Positions 24,901 through 37,131 of a DNA stretch of 64,000 bases are shown here, in pieces. A program made the position numbers and the translations under genes. Below the pieces are notes generated by a model. The model searched no databases. It was not told where the DNA came from and saw nothing but the letters and a program-made list of their open reading frames with translations. The DNA is taken from contig CAJNOI010000310.1 of NCBI GenBank assembly GCA_905250115.1, forward strand, positions 4,904 through 68,903. Reading direction: 5' to 3'. Origin of the DNA: Adineta steineri. Taxonomy: Eukaryota; Rotifera; Eurotatoria; Adinetida; Adinetidae. The first letter of the stretch is position 1, and each line of letters begins with the position of its first letter.

Positions 24901-27900
24901 CGTTATGATTCATGGTCAGTTATTATCAATGGTATTATTGATGATGAAACTATCAATGGACAACCAATACGTACATTAACTGTTGGACAAAGTTTCGGTT
25001 GTGGTCCAACACTTGATCAATATTGTCATAAAGGTATTATGAAAACTCGAGTAGATGATTGTCAATTTGTTGTCGTGGCACAAAATGATTATTATGCAAT
25101 ATTGAATCAGGTATATTTTATTAAATTATTCATGCCTTTGAAATAATTCTGATTGTTTCTAGGGTGAAAAAGATGTTCGTAAAATTGAAGAAAATGGAAA
25201 AGTTGTTATGGTTAAAGAAATACGTATTGATGGTGAAGAACATAAAATTCCACGAGAAATTGTTATTAAGGTAATGATTAAATCTGATAGAATCTTCTAA
25301 GATTGGTTACGAATTCCTATCCAATAGTAGAATACATACTTTAATTATATTAAACATCCATTTATCTTATCAAGTGATGATGTATTGTTGTCAAAACTTG
25401 TGATATACAGAGTTGACGTGTTGTTAGTCAGATTCTATTTGATATACATTATATCGATTAGACACTATCGCTATGTACTATCGGGTTTCATACGCATTAG
25501 AAAGATTTCTTTCGGATTTCAACAGCAATACAGTTATTTTTTAATTAAAAACAAACTGAATAAGCTAAACAGATGAGTCTATTGATTAGTTACATAATCT
25601 AACACTCTAGATACAACCATAGAGTATGTGACGATTTTCATATTGTTAATTATTATATATCACATCGGTATATATATTCTATAGGATTTCTAGTCTAGCA
25701 AATAATAATGAAATCTTTTCTTTTAGGCTACAGTAGAAAAATTACTTGATTTACTTCTTGATGAACGTCAATTAATTGATGATCCTAATTATGTTGAAGA
25801 TTTTCTTTTAACTTATCGAACATTTATTCATGATCCAATAATAATAACAAATAAATTACTTGAATATTTTAATAAAAATCTTAATTCAACATTATCTGAA
25901 CATATAGCACGTGTTATTTTATCATGGATTAACAATCATTATAATGATTTTGAATCGAATTCAAAATTAAACGATTTTCTAGAGAAATTTGATGATCTAT
26001 TACAACATTATGATGGAGAAGTAAATTCAATAAAAGATTTTTCTTTTATATTATTTTGAAAATATTCGTTTTTTTTAGTTTATGCGATCATGGAAATATT
26101 TACTTAATTTAGCTTGTTTTACAAAAGCTAGTATACGTACAGTTACAATAACACGATCGACACGTGATGATATATTAAATTTTAATATTCTCGGTGGAAG
26201 TGATACATTAACGAATAATGGAATTTTTGTATCGAAAGTTGAACGAAATTCTAAAGCGTATGACGCTGGTTTACGACGAGGTGATCAGGTAATGAAAATA
26301 TGATGGACATAGTTTTATGATTGATGAAGGCTAGGAGATTATTGAAGTGATTCTTATCAATAGGGTCGATGAATCATTTGTATATGTCCCGATATCGAGG
26401 TTCAATACATAGTAGGATTCAATTAACCTATTATGTTTTCAACCGTATGAATAAATAAATATTAAATTCACTTTCTCGTAGAGAAGAGTCTTGCGAACAT
26501 AAGTTGTCTGCTTGATTGCTTGCTTGTGAGTCCGCACTTCACTGATTGGTTCTCATAAACTTTGACCGACGGGTAATTGAGGTCGAGGAACACAAATCTA
26601 ATGTTAGTTTTTTAAAATTCTTTTTGAGGATCATTTTTTTACACAAAGGACTACTTTTTTACGAAAAAGTTTTTTTTATAAGGGTTGACGGAAGGGTAGT
26701 CGGAGTCGAGGAACACGAATCGAACGTTAGTTTTTTTAGAATCATTTTATAGCCGAAGAGCAGTCTTTTAAAGAAAGTATTCAGATCTATTAGAAATACT
26801 ATTTCTACGAGAAACAGCTGTGCGAGTGTTACTTGTTTTTACATCGATTTGTTTCATTCTCTCATATTTTTTTAAATGAAATAAGAACTAATCTACAATA
26901 TTGCTTATTTTATTTATCTATCTTATAGATTCTTAGTGTCAATGGACAATGTTTTGATTATCTTGCTCATGCTCGTGCACTTGAAATTCTTCGTGGTTCT
27001 ACACATTTATCATTGACAGTTAAAAATAATTTAATGGGTAAGAATAAATAAAATCTATCTTCTTGATAAGAGAAAAAAAAAGATATTTATTCCACACATA
27101 TTTATTATCATTATAATTATATATCAAAACAAATCTAATTACAAATTTAAAAAGGAAGATGAAGAAGAGAAAAAAAGTGAATCATATTTTTAGGTTTCAA
27201 TGAAATAATTAATCCAGAAAAATCACCTGTTCGTAAAAAACGTCATGATATATCATTATATGAACAAGAAATTCGAAATAAATTAAATGGTTCATCACCA
27301 ATACGTTCACAATCTATAATAACACCAACAACATCACCTATCCTACCAATTAGTCCATCTGATTCTTCACATCATCAATCCCGATTACCATTAATAACAA
27401 TAACTACACCAACGAAAAATATTCCAATAAATTCTGAAAAAATTAAGCCGCGTCCATTAACAAAACGTATGGGTTTAAAACGTGCTGTTATGCAAAAATT
27501 AAAGATTACAAAAAATAACAGGTAATTAAGCTTTTATATTTATAGTCGAGGAGGAATGTCTGGAATTTTTCCAACGATTAAACCAAGTATATAGACCACA
27601 TGAAGAATTAATTGTAAGCATAATCCATACAAGTAATAAATTAATATCAAGATTTTTTTCGTATAAACCTAGTGAAATAAAATAGACTTTTCAAAATTAA
27701 GTTCAATAGTATTTCAGAAATATTTATCGATAATCTTCATAGAAAAATGTAGTCGCCTCAGAAATACGCATATATAGAAAACCAGTAGAAATGCCTTATT
27801 TTTTTTTTCTCTAATGACTTGTAACTCATTTTACTTAACAATAATGAATTAAATTTCATAATCAATTGATTTATTTACCGCTGTACATAACAATCAACAT

Positions 27901-30900
27901 TAAATTAACCACTGTCCATATAATATATTGTTCCCAATAACAAGCAATCATTAAAACTTGTGCAATAACACTTAATCCATTAGTTGCTGCATCAAGTTTA
28001 TGTAGTACAGGAATGTTTTCAAAAAAATATTTTCCTGTTAAAAGTTTGGCAAACCATGGAATTTCATAATAAAATAATAGTATAACCAGAGAACTTGATA
28101 ATAGAACGAATAACCAGCCAGTTAATTTCAATGATTTAACACGTGTAGTTGCTTGAGTGTCTAATTCTTTCGACCAGGTATATATGCCTACAAACTGCAT
28201 GGGTAAAAAAAATAAAACAAATAACTGTGCATCACCAGCATAACCATAAGCAAATGCAAAAGGACCATATAAAATTGCTCCTAATATACCCCAAAAATAT
28301 GCAGACATTTTACCATGTATTACAAGGACAACATTTAATACATTTGTAAATGCAGATACACCGGATAAACATAATAAACAACGACGCCATAATGCTACAC
28401 GATCGGTTCTATCATTTATCCATTTGAGTAAAGAACGATCCTTTTTAGTAAATGAATTAACATCCTTAAAAATATAATAATTTACATTTATAAAAATAAA
28501 AATATTCGTTGTTTACCACTATTGTAAAAATAACACTGAATGTTGCATAGAGAATAAGAATTATAATTTTCCATTTTTGAAATGATTTTAAATCAGGTAT
28601 TACTGATTGAAATACAAATTTTAATTGTTTTATATAACGTTGAATAAATTCCTTTAATTTTGATAATCGATTTCTTCTCCTAATTATATGATTTCCAACA
28701 GTTTCATCTTCACTATCATCTGATGTACTAATTGGTGGATTTTTATTTGTTAAAAGTTCGTTGGTACTAGTATCTGTTAATTCTAACGTTGTTACACTCA
28801 TCTCCGTCGTTGTCGACGGTCGAATAAGATAGAATAAGTATTATATATCATGAACTATGAAATAGGAAAAAAACCATAGTATATTACGTTGTTAAAATTT
28901 ATATACTGATGAATATAGATTAATAAAAACACGCCTATGTAGAAGTATTTTTTGTTCTTCCGTTCTGTTTTTTTTTCCTATTCTGAGAGGCCTTAGACGG
29001 AAAGAAAATGAGACTGTCATGTGGTTGGAAAAGAAACAGCCATTGCCGGAATAGTATTGGCTGAATATAAAGGGTAGGGCTAATGTAAACAAGTGATGTT
29101 GGATGATGAAATCATATGGAATAAATGACGAATAATTATTATGTTAAATGTTCTGATCAGACAGAAAAAATAATACGAAATAATGATTTGACTATAAATG
29201 TGTTTACACTAAAGTCATGTGAGAATAATACGAAATTTTAATATTTATTAAGGGAGTTTTAAATGTAAGAGGCTTCTATTTTTGCGTAGTTAAAACTATC
29301 AATACTTCTAAGTCACGATTTCATTTTTAACTTGAAGCTACACTGTACTATGTCAAACATAATTACATAAAGAGGTAGTCTCTTATGCAAACATATGAGA
29401 AGAAATAAGAACAACAACAACAATTTTGAAAGTATTATTGTTATCATTGTCTAGGCACGAAAACAGGTGGTCGAGGTTAAACAGGTTTAAAATCTCCCAG
29501 GCTGTTTTCGAAATAGGTTCTATTATGAAAATAGCTATATCAGTAGAATATCTCATCAAAAAGTACTTAACGGATAAAATTTTGGTCGAAAGAGTACTAT
29601 GTTGTTGTTTTGTTGCTGATGAACATATCAAAATGTAAGAAAACTGAACTCATTGGGTATCACAGAAATCTTGTACTATGGATTATAAAACAACTATAAG
29701 AAAAAAACAAAGTTTTTCCTTGTCTACTGTATATATAGATATATTGTACATTCGCATCTATTAGTCTCTATTCTTTGGCTAATTGTAGAACACTAGTGTA
29801 TACCTTAAATGTCTCTCCGAATATCTGTTCTCATGAAAAACTAGATGCGGTTTACTATAGTCTGTACTTGCACTAAAACATCTGGAGCCTTCTCTTTTCA
29901 ATCGATTTACTTACTTCAAATAAGAGAAGCACACATATGTGAATGTCTATATATACATCAGATAAAAGTATAAAAAAAGATAAAATTTTCAATTTATTGT
30001 GATAATCTACATTCATTACAAAAAAAAACAATCATTTTTTTCCCTCAACATACTATGTAAAAATAACATTTCAAGCTTATCATTATATATATATATATAT
30101 TACAAATAACAAGAAATCCAGTCTTGTCGGATAAAGTAAACTAGAAACCTTATAACTTTGATTGATTTGATAAAAAAAAGAGGAGAAGAAGAAGAACAAA
30201 ATCAATTTAATCATTTAATTATTTGTTCTAGTGAACTTGATACAATTGCAACAGATAATGTTCTCGATACAAGTGTATCATCGTTATCGATATCTAATAA
30301 AAGTCTTAATCGAAGTTCAAGTAATCCAGATTTATCTTCATCATCAATTAGTAATAAATCAATGACATCATCAACATCAACATTTAGTGGAACAATCAAT
30401 GATGAAGATAATATAACATTTGTTGTTAAAGTTTATCGTAGTGATCAATCATTCAAATATTTTCCTATACTTAAAGTAAGAATAAATTTAAAATGAATTA
30501 TTTTCTTTGGAAAAAGAAATTTTTTCTTTAGACTACGACAGCGAAACAAGTTGTTATGTTAGCTATAACAGAATTTGGTATTGCTGACCAAAGCAGGTAA
30601 ATTTATGTTGTTGTTTTTTTTTGACAATTTATGAGATATTTTGCTTTCTATTTGAATAAGTTTAGTGTTATTTTGAAATAGATATCAATTTACTTTTCTT
30701 TTTTATAGTTATCTATCCTCTTCTGTAGAATTTGATGTATCTCGGTAAGAAGTTTCGCTCAGGGATGGGAAGATCTTTTAGTTGATAATTTATTAGTTAA
30801 TTATTTCATTTTAAGTATAGAATTAGATCAGTCTGAAATCGATAGTTCAAAACTTTTTATTTGTATAATATCAAAGTTTAGTAAGACGGAAACTATCTTT

Positions 30901-33900
30901 TTTTATAAATATTATGTAAGAGACTACAAAATTTGTTTTTCTTCGTTGTTCTAAAAATTCTATCCTTGGGGTTAAATACTACGATGTAATATTTAGAATT
31001 ATGTATAGAATTTCGAATTTTTAAGTCTTGTGCTCCGCATAATTCTCCATTTTTCTTATGTTGATAACATGCCAGGTTGTGTCTGGTAATATACATACTA
31101 GAGAATATAGGACACGTGTCTAGTATAAGAGAATCACAAGGCTTATAAATTTCAAACTTTATACATGATTCGAAATAAAAGCAATTTGTACTGATCTAAC
31201 CCATTAGTTTGAGAAGGATTTTCGAATTGAAAAATTGAATGCTTCGATTATAGTACACCGAAATCTATGAATTTTTAAATAAGTATTCTAACGTTACACT
31301 ACGTTTGATACGAGTTCTTTCGAGATTCATAATCATAAGTAAATCTCGATTGTTCTCATAAGAGACACAATTATCTGCACAAAAAAAAATTCTCTTATTT
31401 ATTGCTTAATTCTTCATCACGCGTGTTCCGATATACATATGATCACAGATCGATTTATATAGAATGTAATAGAGATTTATATTTATTATTATCTTTTAGG
31501 TATTATTCTTTATGTGAAGTATCTGTTGAAAATACTGTTATTAAACAAAAACGTTTACCAGATCAGATTGATAATTTACCTGAACGTCTTGCAATAAATG
31601 CTCGTTATTATTTAAAAAATAATCATTCAACTGAAACACTTGTACCAGATAATTTATCAAATGAATTAATGCGTGAATCACGCATTCATTTTCTTCAATT
31701 AGATTCACTTGAAATATGTGCACAATTAACATTAAGAGATTTTGCTATATTTAAATCTATACAACCAACAGAATATATTGATCATATATTTAAATTAAAA
31801 TCGACTTATGGTATTCCACATCTTGAAAAATTTCTTCGATTACCTAATCAAGAAATGTATTGGACTATAACTGAAATTATACGTGAAACAAATTTAATGC
31901 AAAGATCAAAAATAATTAAACATTTTATTAAAATAGCAAGTAAGAAAATAAATTGAATATTAATTTATATATTTTTTTGTTTTTCTTTATAATTTTTATT
32001 TAGAATGTTGTAAAGATATGAAAAATTTTAATTCAATGTTTGCTATTATTAGTGGACTTGATCATAAAACTGTTCAACGCTTACAAGCAACATGGGAACG
32101 TGTACCAGACAAATATAAAAAAATATTTGAAGTATATAGTCTTATTTTATTTAACTATTGTGAATTATACAGTTTGAAACGATTTTAAACATAGAGGGAA
32201 GATGAACATTGATTCTAGTCAAATATCATAGTATTGATTTTGAGGCGGGAAAGAGATATAACGCACCAACTTTTTTTTACGATTTCCTGACGCATAAAAA
32301 CATACAAAATCTTCAGAATGACAAAATTTAAAACAAGCAAAGTGTTCTGGTGGCTGTGGGTGTATAAACCACTCTTCTCTCATAATAGACACCCAAACCC
32401 ACACCCACATCCACAAATTATCGGGTGTCCGGGATACCTAGTACGTTATGTCTGTGTTCCCTTGAGGCTTGCTGTCCCTTCGCCAATAGAAAATTTGCCA
32501 ATAGCGAAAGCATAGGAGATTTGTTGGCGAAATCACAATGAACACTCGCCAATTCGCGAAATTTCAGGCGCGATATGGCGTAAGTCCAGTGGATTTTTGC
32601 CAGCTGAAATAACACAAGATTGGTGTAAAATGTATGTGACAAATTAACCTAATATTCTATACACTGGCGAATCTCCTATAAGTATGGTAGCGTAAGTGCA
32701 CTGGGCTTACGCCGATTGGCGAAATTCGGGAATCTTGGTCTTGACAGGTGAGAAACAGTTGCGTGAAAAATGTTAGTCTTTATAATACAACATACGAGTG
32801 AATCTATTCAGCTAGTAACAATAAAAACTTTAGAATAATTTGCTATATCGGAGCGATTGTCTAGAGTTAGAATTATATCATTGAATATCGAATGCTTTTA
32901 ATCTGATTATCTTACAGCTATAAGGGTGTTAGGAGAATTTCAGATGAATATCATTTATTACGGTTTTTCTCTAATAAATTGACAATTCAGTAAAACGAGA
33001 AATATACAATCTTCTTAAAATATTTAATATTAATTTTATTCTATTTCTAGGAACTCAAATTATTACTTGATATATCTCGAAATATGTCTGTTTATCGAAA
33101 TTTATTAAGGAATGACTTAATCGCACCACCTATTGTAAGTTATTCTAATAAACAAAATCTATTTTATTATTTTCATTTCTATAGATTCCTATGTTTCCGG
33201 TATGTATGAAAGATTTAACATTTATTCATCTGGGAAATCAAACACAAGATAACAATCTGGTATAATCAAATAATTATTCTTATTTTAATAAATAATTTTA
33301 TTCTTTAAGATAAATTTTGAAAAACTTCGTATGATATCAAAAGAAATTCGCTATATTGTTAATATGTCTTCATCACCCTATGTAAAAAGAAAAATTCATT
33401 ACTTTCTTTTTTCTCTACAAATTTTTATTTAAGGATATTTCAAATATGTTTGATTCTCCAACATCACATTCTCAAATCTTTGCTGGTTTTGGTCATCAAC
33501 CAACAACTGATTCATTTGCAACAATACGTAAACATCAAACTGGTATGCGTTTATCTATCGTTGCAAATGCTAAACGAATATATGATGAAGTAAGTTTTAA
33601 ACTAAACACATTTAGAAATAAAAAGTCAATTTCTCTTAGGCATTAATGGTTAAAAAAGTTAAAACATATTTAAATAATGCTGAAATAATTGAAGATGAAG
33701 ATCGTCTATTCGATTTAGCTAATCAATGTGAACCTGGTAAGGAAATAAAATTTTAGGGAAAAAGAAAATTTTTTTCATATATATAAAACAAAAAAAATAG
33801 TTCGACTTTTTTTCTATTGGAAAAATAAATTGTGAGAATATTCTAGCTAATAATCATTATTCTTTTTTTGCACTATGATTTTTCTAGTTTTTCATTTTTT

Positions 33901-36210
33901 TGAGCATACAAATCAAAAATTAATTGATTTCGGTGAGAATATATATAAATACGAATGTTTTGATGAAAAATGCGACAAGCATGTTTTGTTTATTTTGAAT
34001 ATGCATGATTATTCCTTATTTATTCAATTAAAGTAGGAATATTATTATCATCAACACGAAAATTTTCACTTGCCGGTCATCTATTGTTCAGTGATAATGA
34101 TGAAAAGACGAGTTCTTTCATTTCGTATGATGATAGAATGAATATTGGATTTCCAAGAGCACGTTTAAATTCATCACCAACAAGACTTCTTGCATTGAAA
34201 AATGCCTTTTTTCAAAATGGTATTTTTGTTCATTGCGGGGAAAAATCACGGAAAAGCTCTAGATTCCTTTTTGTATATAAAGCATTGATTGGCTTTTGCT
34301 ACTTTTGCTATTGATTTGATTTAATCATATTTATTTGTTTATATATTTAATAATTTATTTTATTTAGTAAGTACACTTAAACGCCGTCCATCACCTTCCA
34401 CCTCAAGTTTATCGTCCAATTCTTCCTGTGATCGTCGTGCAGGTTCTATACAATTAACTAAATTTGGTATGTAAAAAATTTGGATTACCTCCAAAATCTC
34501 GAAAATAAAAATCTCGAAAAAAATATCTCGAAATGCAAAAGCTAGAAAATAATTACAAAGCATAGGGAAGCATTGTCCTATAACATTTTCTTACGCTAAC
34601 TTTGAAGAATGGGCGTGGATGATTTTATCTTTCTCAACTACACCCACACCCATACCCTCACCCACACTTACATCCATACCCACACCCACACCCACACCCA
34701 CACTCATACCCACACCCTCAAGATGGTTTCTCGAAATTTTCTCTTTCGATTATCGAGTTTTTTCGAGATTTCCTCTTTCGAAAATACAATTTCTCAAGAT
34801 TTCGTCTTTTCGATATTTCTTTTTTCCTTTATTCTTGTTTTCGAGATTTTGATATCATCCCAAAAACTTTTATTGATTAAAATATTTATCTTTCGTTCAT
34901 TTAGAATCCTTTTCAGGTAAACAGATATTTAAATATTGTTGTATTTTTGTCCTATTATTTGATTATGCTTATTATATTTTATTAATCTTCGAAAACAAAA
35001 AAATAATTCCCATTTTTTTTTTTCTTAGGTACACAATCTCCAGATGCTGTTAATAAATTACTTCGTCTATCAGATAGTAATCATCAAATAAAATCTCGTG
35101 CACCACAAAAATCCAATACTATTCTTCGAAGTCCATCGCCATTAATTAATAATTCAATAACATTAACAGGACTTACATCAACTAGTGAATTAACTCAACG
35201 ACGTTATCATCATCAAGTAACGAAAATGCGTGATGCAAATAAATTAACAAGTGAAAGTTCAAGTTTAAATTTAAAACCAGCATCATCAGTATTATTTATT
35301 CGACATCATAAACGTATGTGATTTTTTTGTATTAGAAAAAAACAAATTAATTCTCTTTTGCAGCAGAAACCAGTCAAAATAATAATGATCTATCGAAAAT
35401 TAGTGATTCAGGAATCAGTAGTCTTAAATCAACAGATACATGTATGTATTTGATAAATAGGATATATATTTTATTATTAAAAATATTATATTATAGATAT
35501 TACAGGTAGTGGAAGTGATAAATCAACGAGTAGTACAATCAGTGATGGATTTTCATCAATTAAAAATCGAAGTCATTCTATAGCAGCACAAGGAAATACA
35601 GGTAAAATTAAGAAATTAAAATAAATATCTGTATTTTTGTTTATATAAAATATAGAAATTTAAACACGGAAAAAGTTTTTATGTAAGGTAAAGCTGTAAT
35701 TAGTAAAATATAAAAAATTAATCGATTAAATCATGCCTGTAGGAATATTTTATTTCGAAAGTAAAATAAAAACTAATCAATATTACTAAAACAAAAAAGA
35801 GCAAGAGAATATTTCTTCGAATCTATCAAAGTTCATCAGTTAATAACATATTTTTTATACTTTTAATAGTTTCGCTAAGTTCAAATTGTTAGCATTCACA
35901 ACATTTAGAATAATATCTCAATCATTGAGAGTGTAGTATCAATTATTGACTTGGATATGTGCATTCCTAATATAATCCGATCACAAAATTTAAGAATTTT
36001 ATTTTTGGTTTTAGACAATCAGCATGACGATGATCAAAGACCGATAATAATACATTCTTGGATAAAACGTTCAAAGTCTCAAAATGAACTAAATCTTAAT
36101 CAAGGTTTGTTATAAATTATAATTGTATAGAGACATTTGTTTTTGTTTTGTAATTTATAGGAGAATCAAATGGAGATTATGATGATCATGAACAAGTGAC
36201 AGCAGTTTAA
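21930..36210 (+). CDS. RAPGEF2: PDZ-GEF, Rap guanine nucleotide exchange factor 2/6
   Basis: Twenty-nine exons join in phase to about 1,505 residues; the human protein has about 1,499. Exon starts: 21930, 23159, 23849, 24065, 24194, 24395, 24639, 24799, 25163, 25727, 26079, 26929, 27194, 30145, 30532, 31500, 32004, 33051, 33185, 33310, 33434, 33640, 34037, 34368, 35029, 35364, 35497, 36015, 36161. Domain order: degenerate cyclic-nucleotide-binding domain ([20 protein letters not shown]), a second one, RasGEF-N, PDZ, Ras-association, CDC25-type RasGEF, then a disordered tail ending EQVTAV, a class I PDZ ligand nearly equal to the vertebrate EQVSAV. It loads Rap1/Rap2 with GTP at junctions and membranes. 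Exon 14 could instead begin at 30181, which is also in phase. Exons 23-24 and 26-28 encode disordered tail and are less certain. A transporter gene sits antisense in the 27522-30144 intron. The symbol could equally be RAPGEF6. Confidence 0.93.
22861..22902. repeat. TA/CATA simple repeat
   Basis: Simple run of ATAC/TATA units in the first long intron of the PDZ-GEF gene (22023-23158). The rest of that intron is AT-rich with polypyrimidine tracts and no coding sign. Confidence 0.85.
26562..26745. repeat. Pair of about 58-base direct repeats in a PDZ-GEF intron
   Basis: Within intron 26289-26928, a GC-richer unit beginning TTGACCGACGGGTAATTGAG (about 26562-26620) recurs in diverged form at about 26685-26745. 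Both share the core GTCGAGGAACAC and then GTTAGTTTTTT. About 65 bases separate them. They look like two copies of a short dispersed or decayed mobile unit. No target-site duplication or coding sequence is visible. Confidence 0.75.
27871..28801 (-). CDS. pnuC-like: PnuC-type nicotinamide riboside transporter, nested gene
   Basis: Two exons, 28801-28517 and 28464-27871, give 292 residues; the 52-base intron is GT-AG and in phase 0. The C-terminal 200 residues are a polytopic membrane protein with PnuC hallmarks: [19 protein letters not shown], then [21 protein letters not shown], then VKSLKLTGW, and finally [20 protein letters not shown]. PnuC proteins are three-TM-repeat (SWEET-like) facilitators that bring nicotinamide riboside into the cell, where a kinase traps it for NAD synthesis. 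The family is mainly bacterial and phage. The N-terminal 75 residues are a charged, Ser/Thr-rich extension that I do not recognise from bacteria. The whole gene lies antisense in the 2.6-kb intron 27522-30144 of the PDZ-GEF gene. Intron, AT-rich codon use and intact frame argue for a domesticated horizontal transfer rather than contamination. Confidence 0.88.
32350..32416. repeat. CCCACA/TGTGGG telomere-like interstitial repeat, intron copy 1
   Basis: In PDZ-GEF intron 32132-33050, a GGCTGTGGGTGTAT run (about 32352-32365) is followed about 25 bases later by ACACCCAAACCCACACCCAC on the same strand, so the two can pair as a hairpin. The unit CCCACA is the complement of the TGTGGG telomere repeat reported for bdelloid rotifers. 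Degenerate and short. Confidence 0.6.
32476..32730. mobile_element. Possible fold-back or MITE-like element in PDZ-GEF intron
   Basis: A GC-richer block in an AT-rich intron. Its ends carry imperfect inverted copies of CCCTTCGCCAAT (32476-32487) and ATTGGCGAAATTCGGG (32715-32730). Inside are an inverted pair CATAGGAGAT (32511-32520) / ATCTCCTATA (32671-32680), a direct pair GCGTAAGTCCAGTGG (32578) / GCGTAAGTGCACTGGG (32690), and a hairpin GCGTAAG / CTTACGC (32690-32712). There is no open frame. I infer a decayed non-autonomous element; no clear target-site duplication was found. Confidence 0.4.
34640..34721. repeat. CCCACA telomere-like interstitial repeat, intron copy 2
   Basis: About 80 bases of CCCACA units and close variants (CCCATA, CCCTCA, CATCCA) in PDZ-GEF intron 34467-35028. 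This is the clearest of three such tracts in the window; four perfect consecutive units occur around 34679-34702. The flanking intron has many TCGA-containing AT-rich variants (CTCGAAAA, TTTCGAGA). Confidence 0.85.
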
Positions 36211-37131
36211 ATCGATACGCCTGAATGTTTATTTAAATGGCCCGGTGCCTTTTTTTATTTTTATGTCTATAAACAGTGAGCTGTACTCGTTCTAGAAACT
36301 ATAAATTCATCAACATTGTACATTTCAATATGTGTTTTACAATTCTCTTTGTCCTATTGATAATCTTCGTTTCTTTTTTTTTTATATTTTCCTTTTGCTT
36401 ATCTTGTCGATCTGATTTGTTTGTTTGCTTGTGTTTTGAAAGGTGTAGTATTTCATATATGTAGATATACATATACTCTATAAAATACTCGATCTTTTCA
36501 TTCTTTTTTAATCGGATTTCATACTTTTGTCATGCGATTCAATACTAATACAACTTATCATTGATTGTCAGATGTGTTGCACAAGTCGTTTTCTTTTGTT
36601 TCCTTTTGTGCTTTTACTTCCTAGAATAACAGAAAAAAACCCTAATAGATTTCACATTGTTGTTCCATTGCTTGGTGCGAATTATGATAATGATGATATT
36701 ATTAATGTGAAATTCTTACATATCAGAATTAGATAATATATCACTGTTAAATGCGAAAGAAATTATAAAACTTTATTCATTCAATTTTTTTACTTCATTT
36801 TTCTTTTTCTTATAAATTTCTTAATCAATACACTATGACCTCTTTTTGTTTCTGTGTTATATCTTCGCTTGTATGCTATCTATACAGCGCAGTTTTTTCT
36901 AATTTCATTATATGTATTTATATATTTGTTTACTTAATTTTTGTTATTGTTATAAATATCATGATAATATAGAATCGTATGTAAAATAAAACAACAACAA
37001 CAACAAATTAAAAGGAATAAAAATGAGTCATTTATTTAAAAAAAAAAGAAGATGAGAATAGAAACCACCTGACTAGACATATATATAATATGGTTCGATC
37101 ATCGTATGATTTTCATATTTGCAAATCAAAA
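36211..37131. other. PDZ-GEF 3' UTR and NPC2 5' flank
   Basis: Follows the PDZ-GEF stop codon. An AATAAA at 36985-36990 with a downstream ACA repeat is a plausible polyadenylation site. The remainder up to 37131 would be the promoter side of the NPC2-like gene. Confidence 0.5.

Noticed and set aside
31402-31499. Upstream extension of the RA/RasGEF frame to a Met at 31402
   Set aside because: The stretch before 31500 is intron: a clean TTTTAG acceptor and phase agreement with the 30532-30596 exon, and family alignment resumes exactly at 31500.
34609-34920. 103-codon frame over the CCCACA tract
   Set aside because: Translation of a simple repeat (THTHTH/PTPTP) inside an intron.
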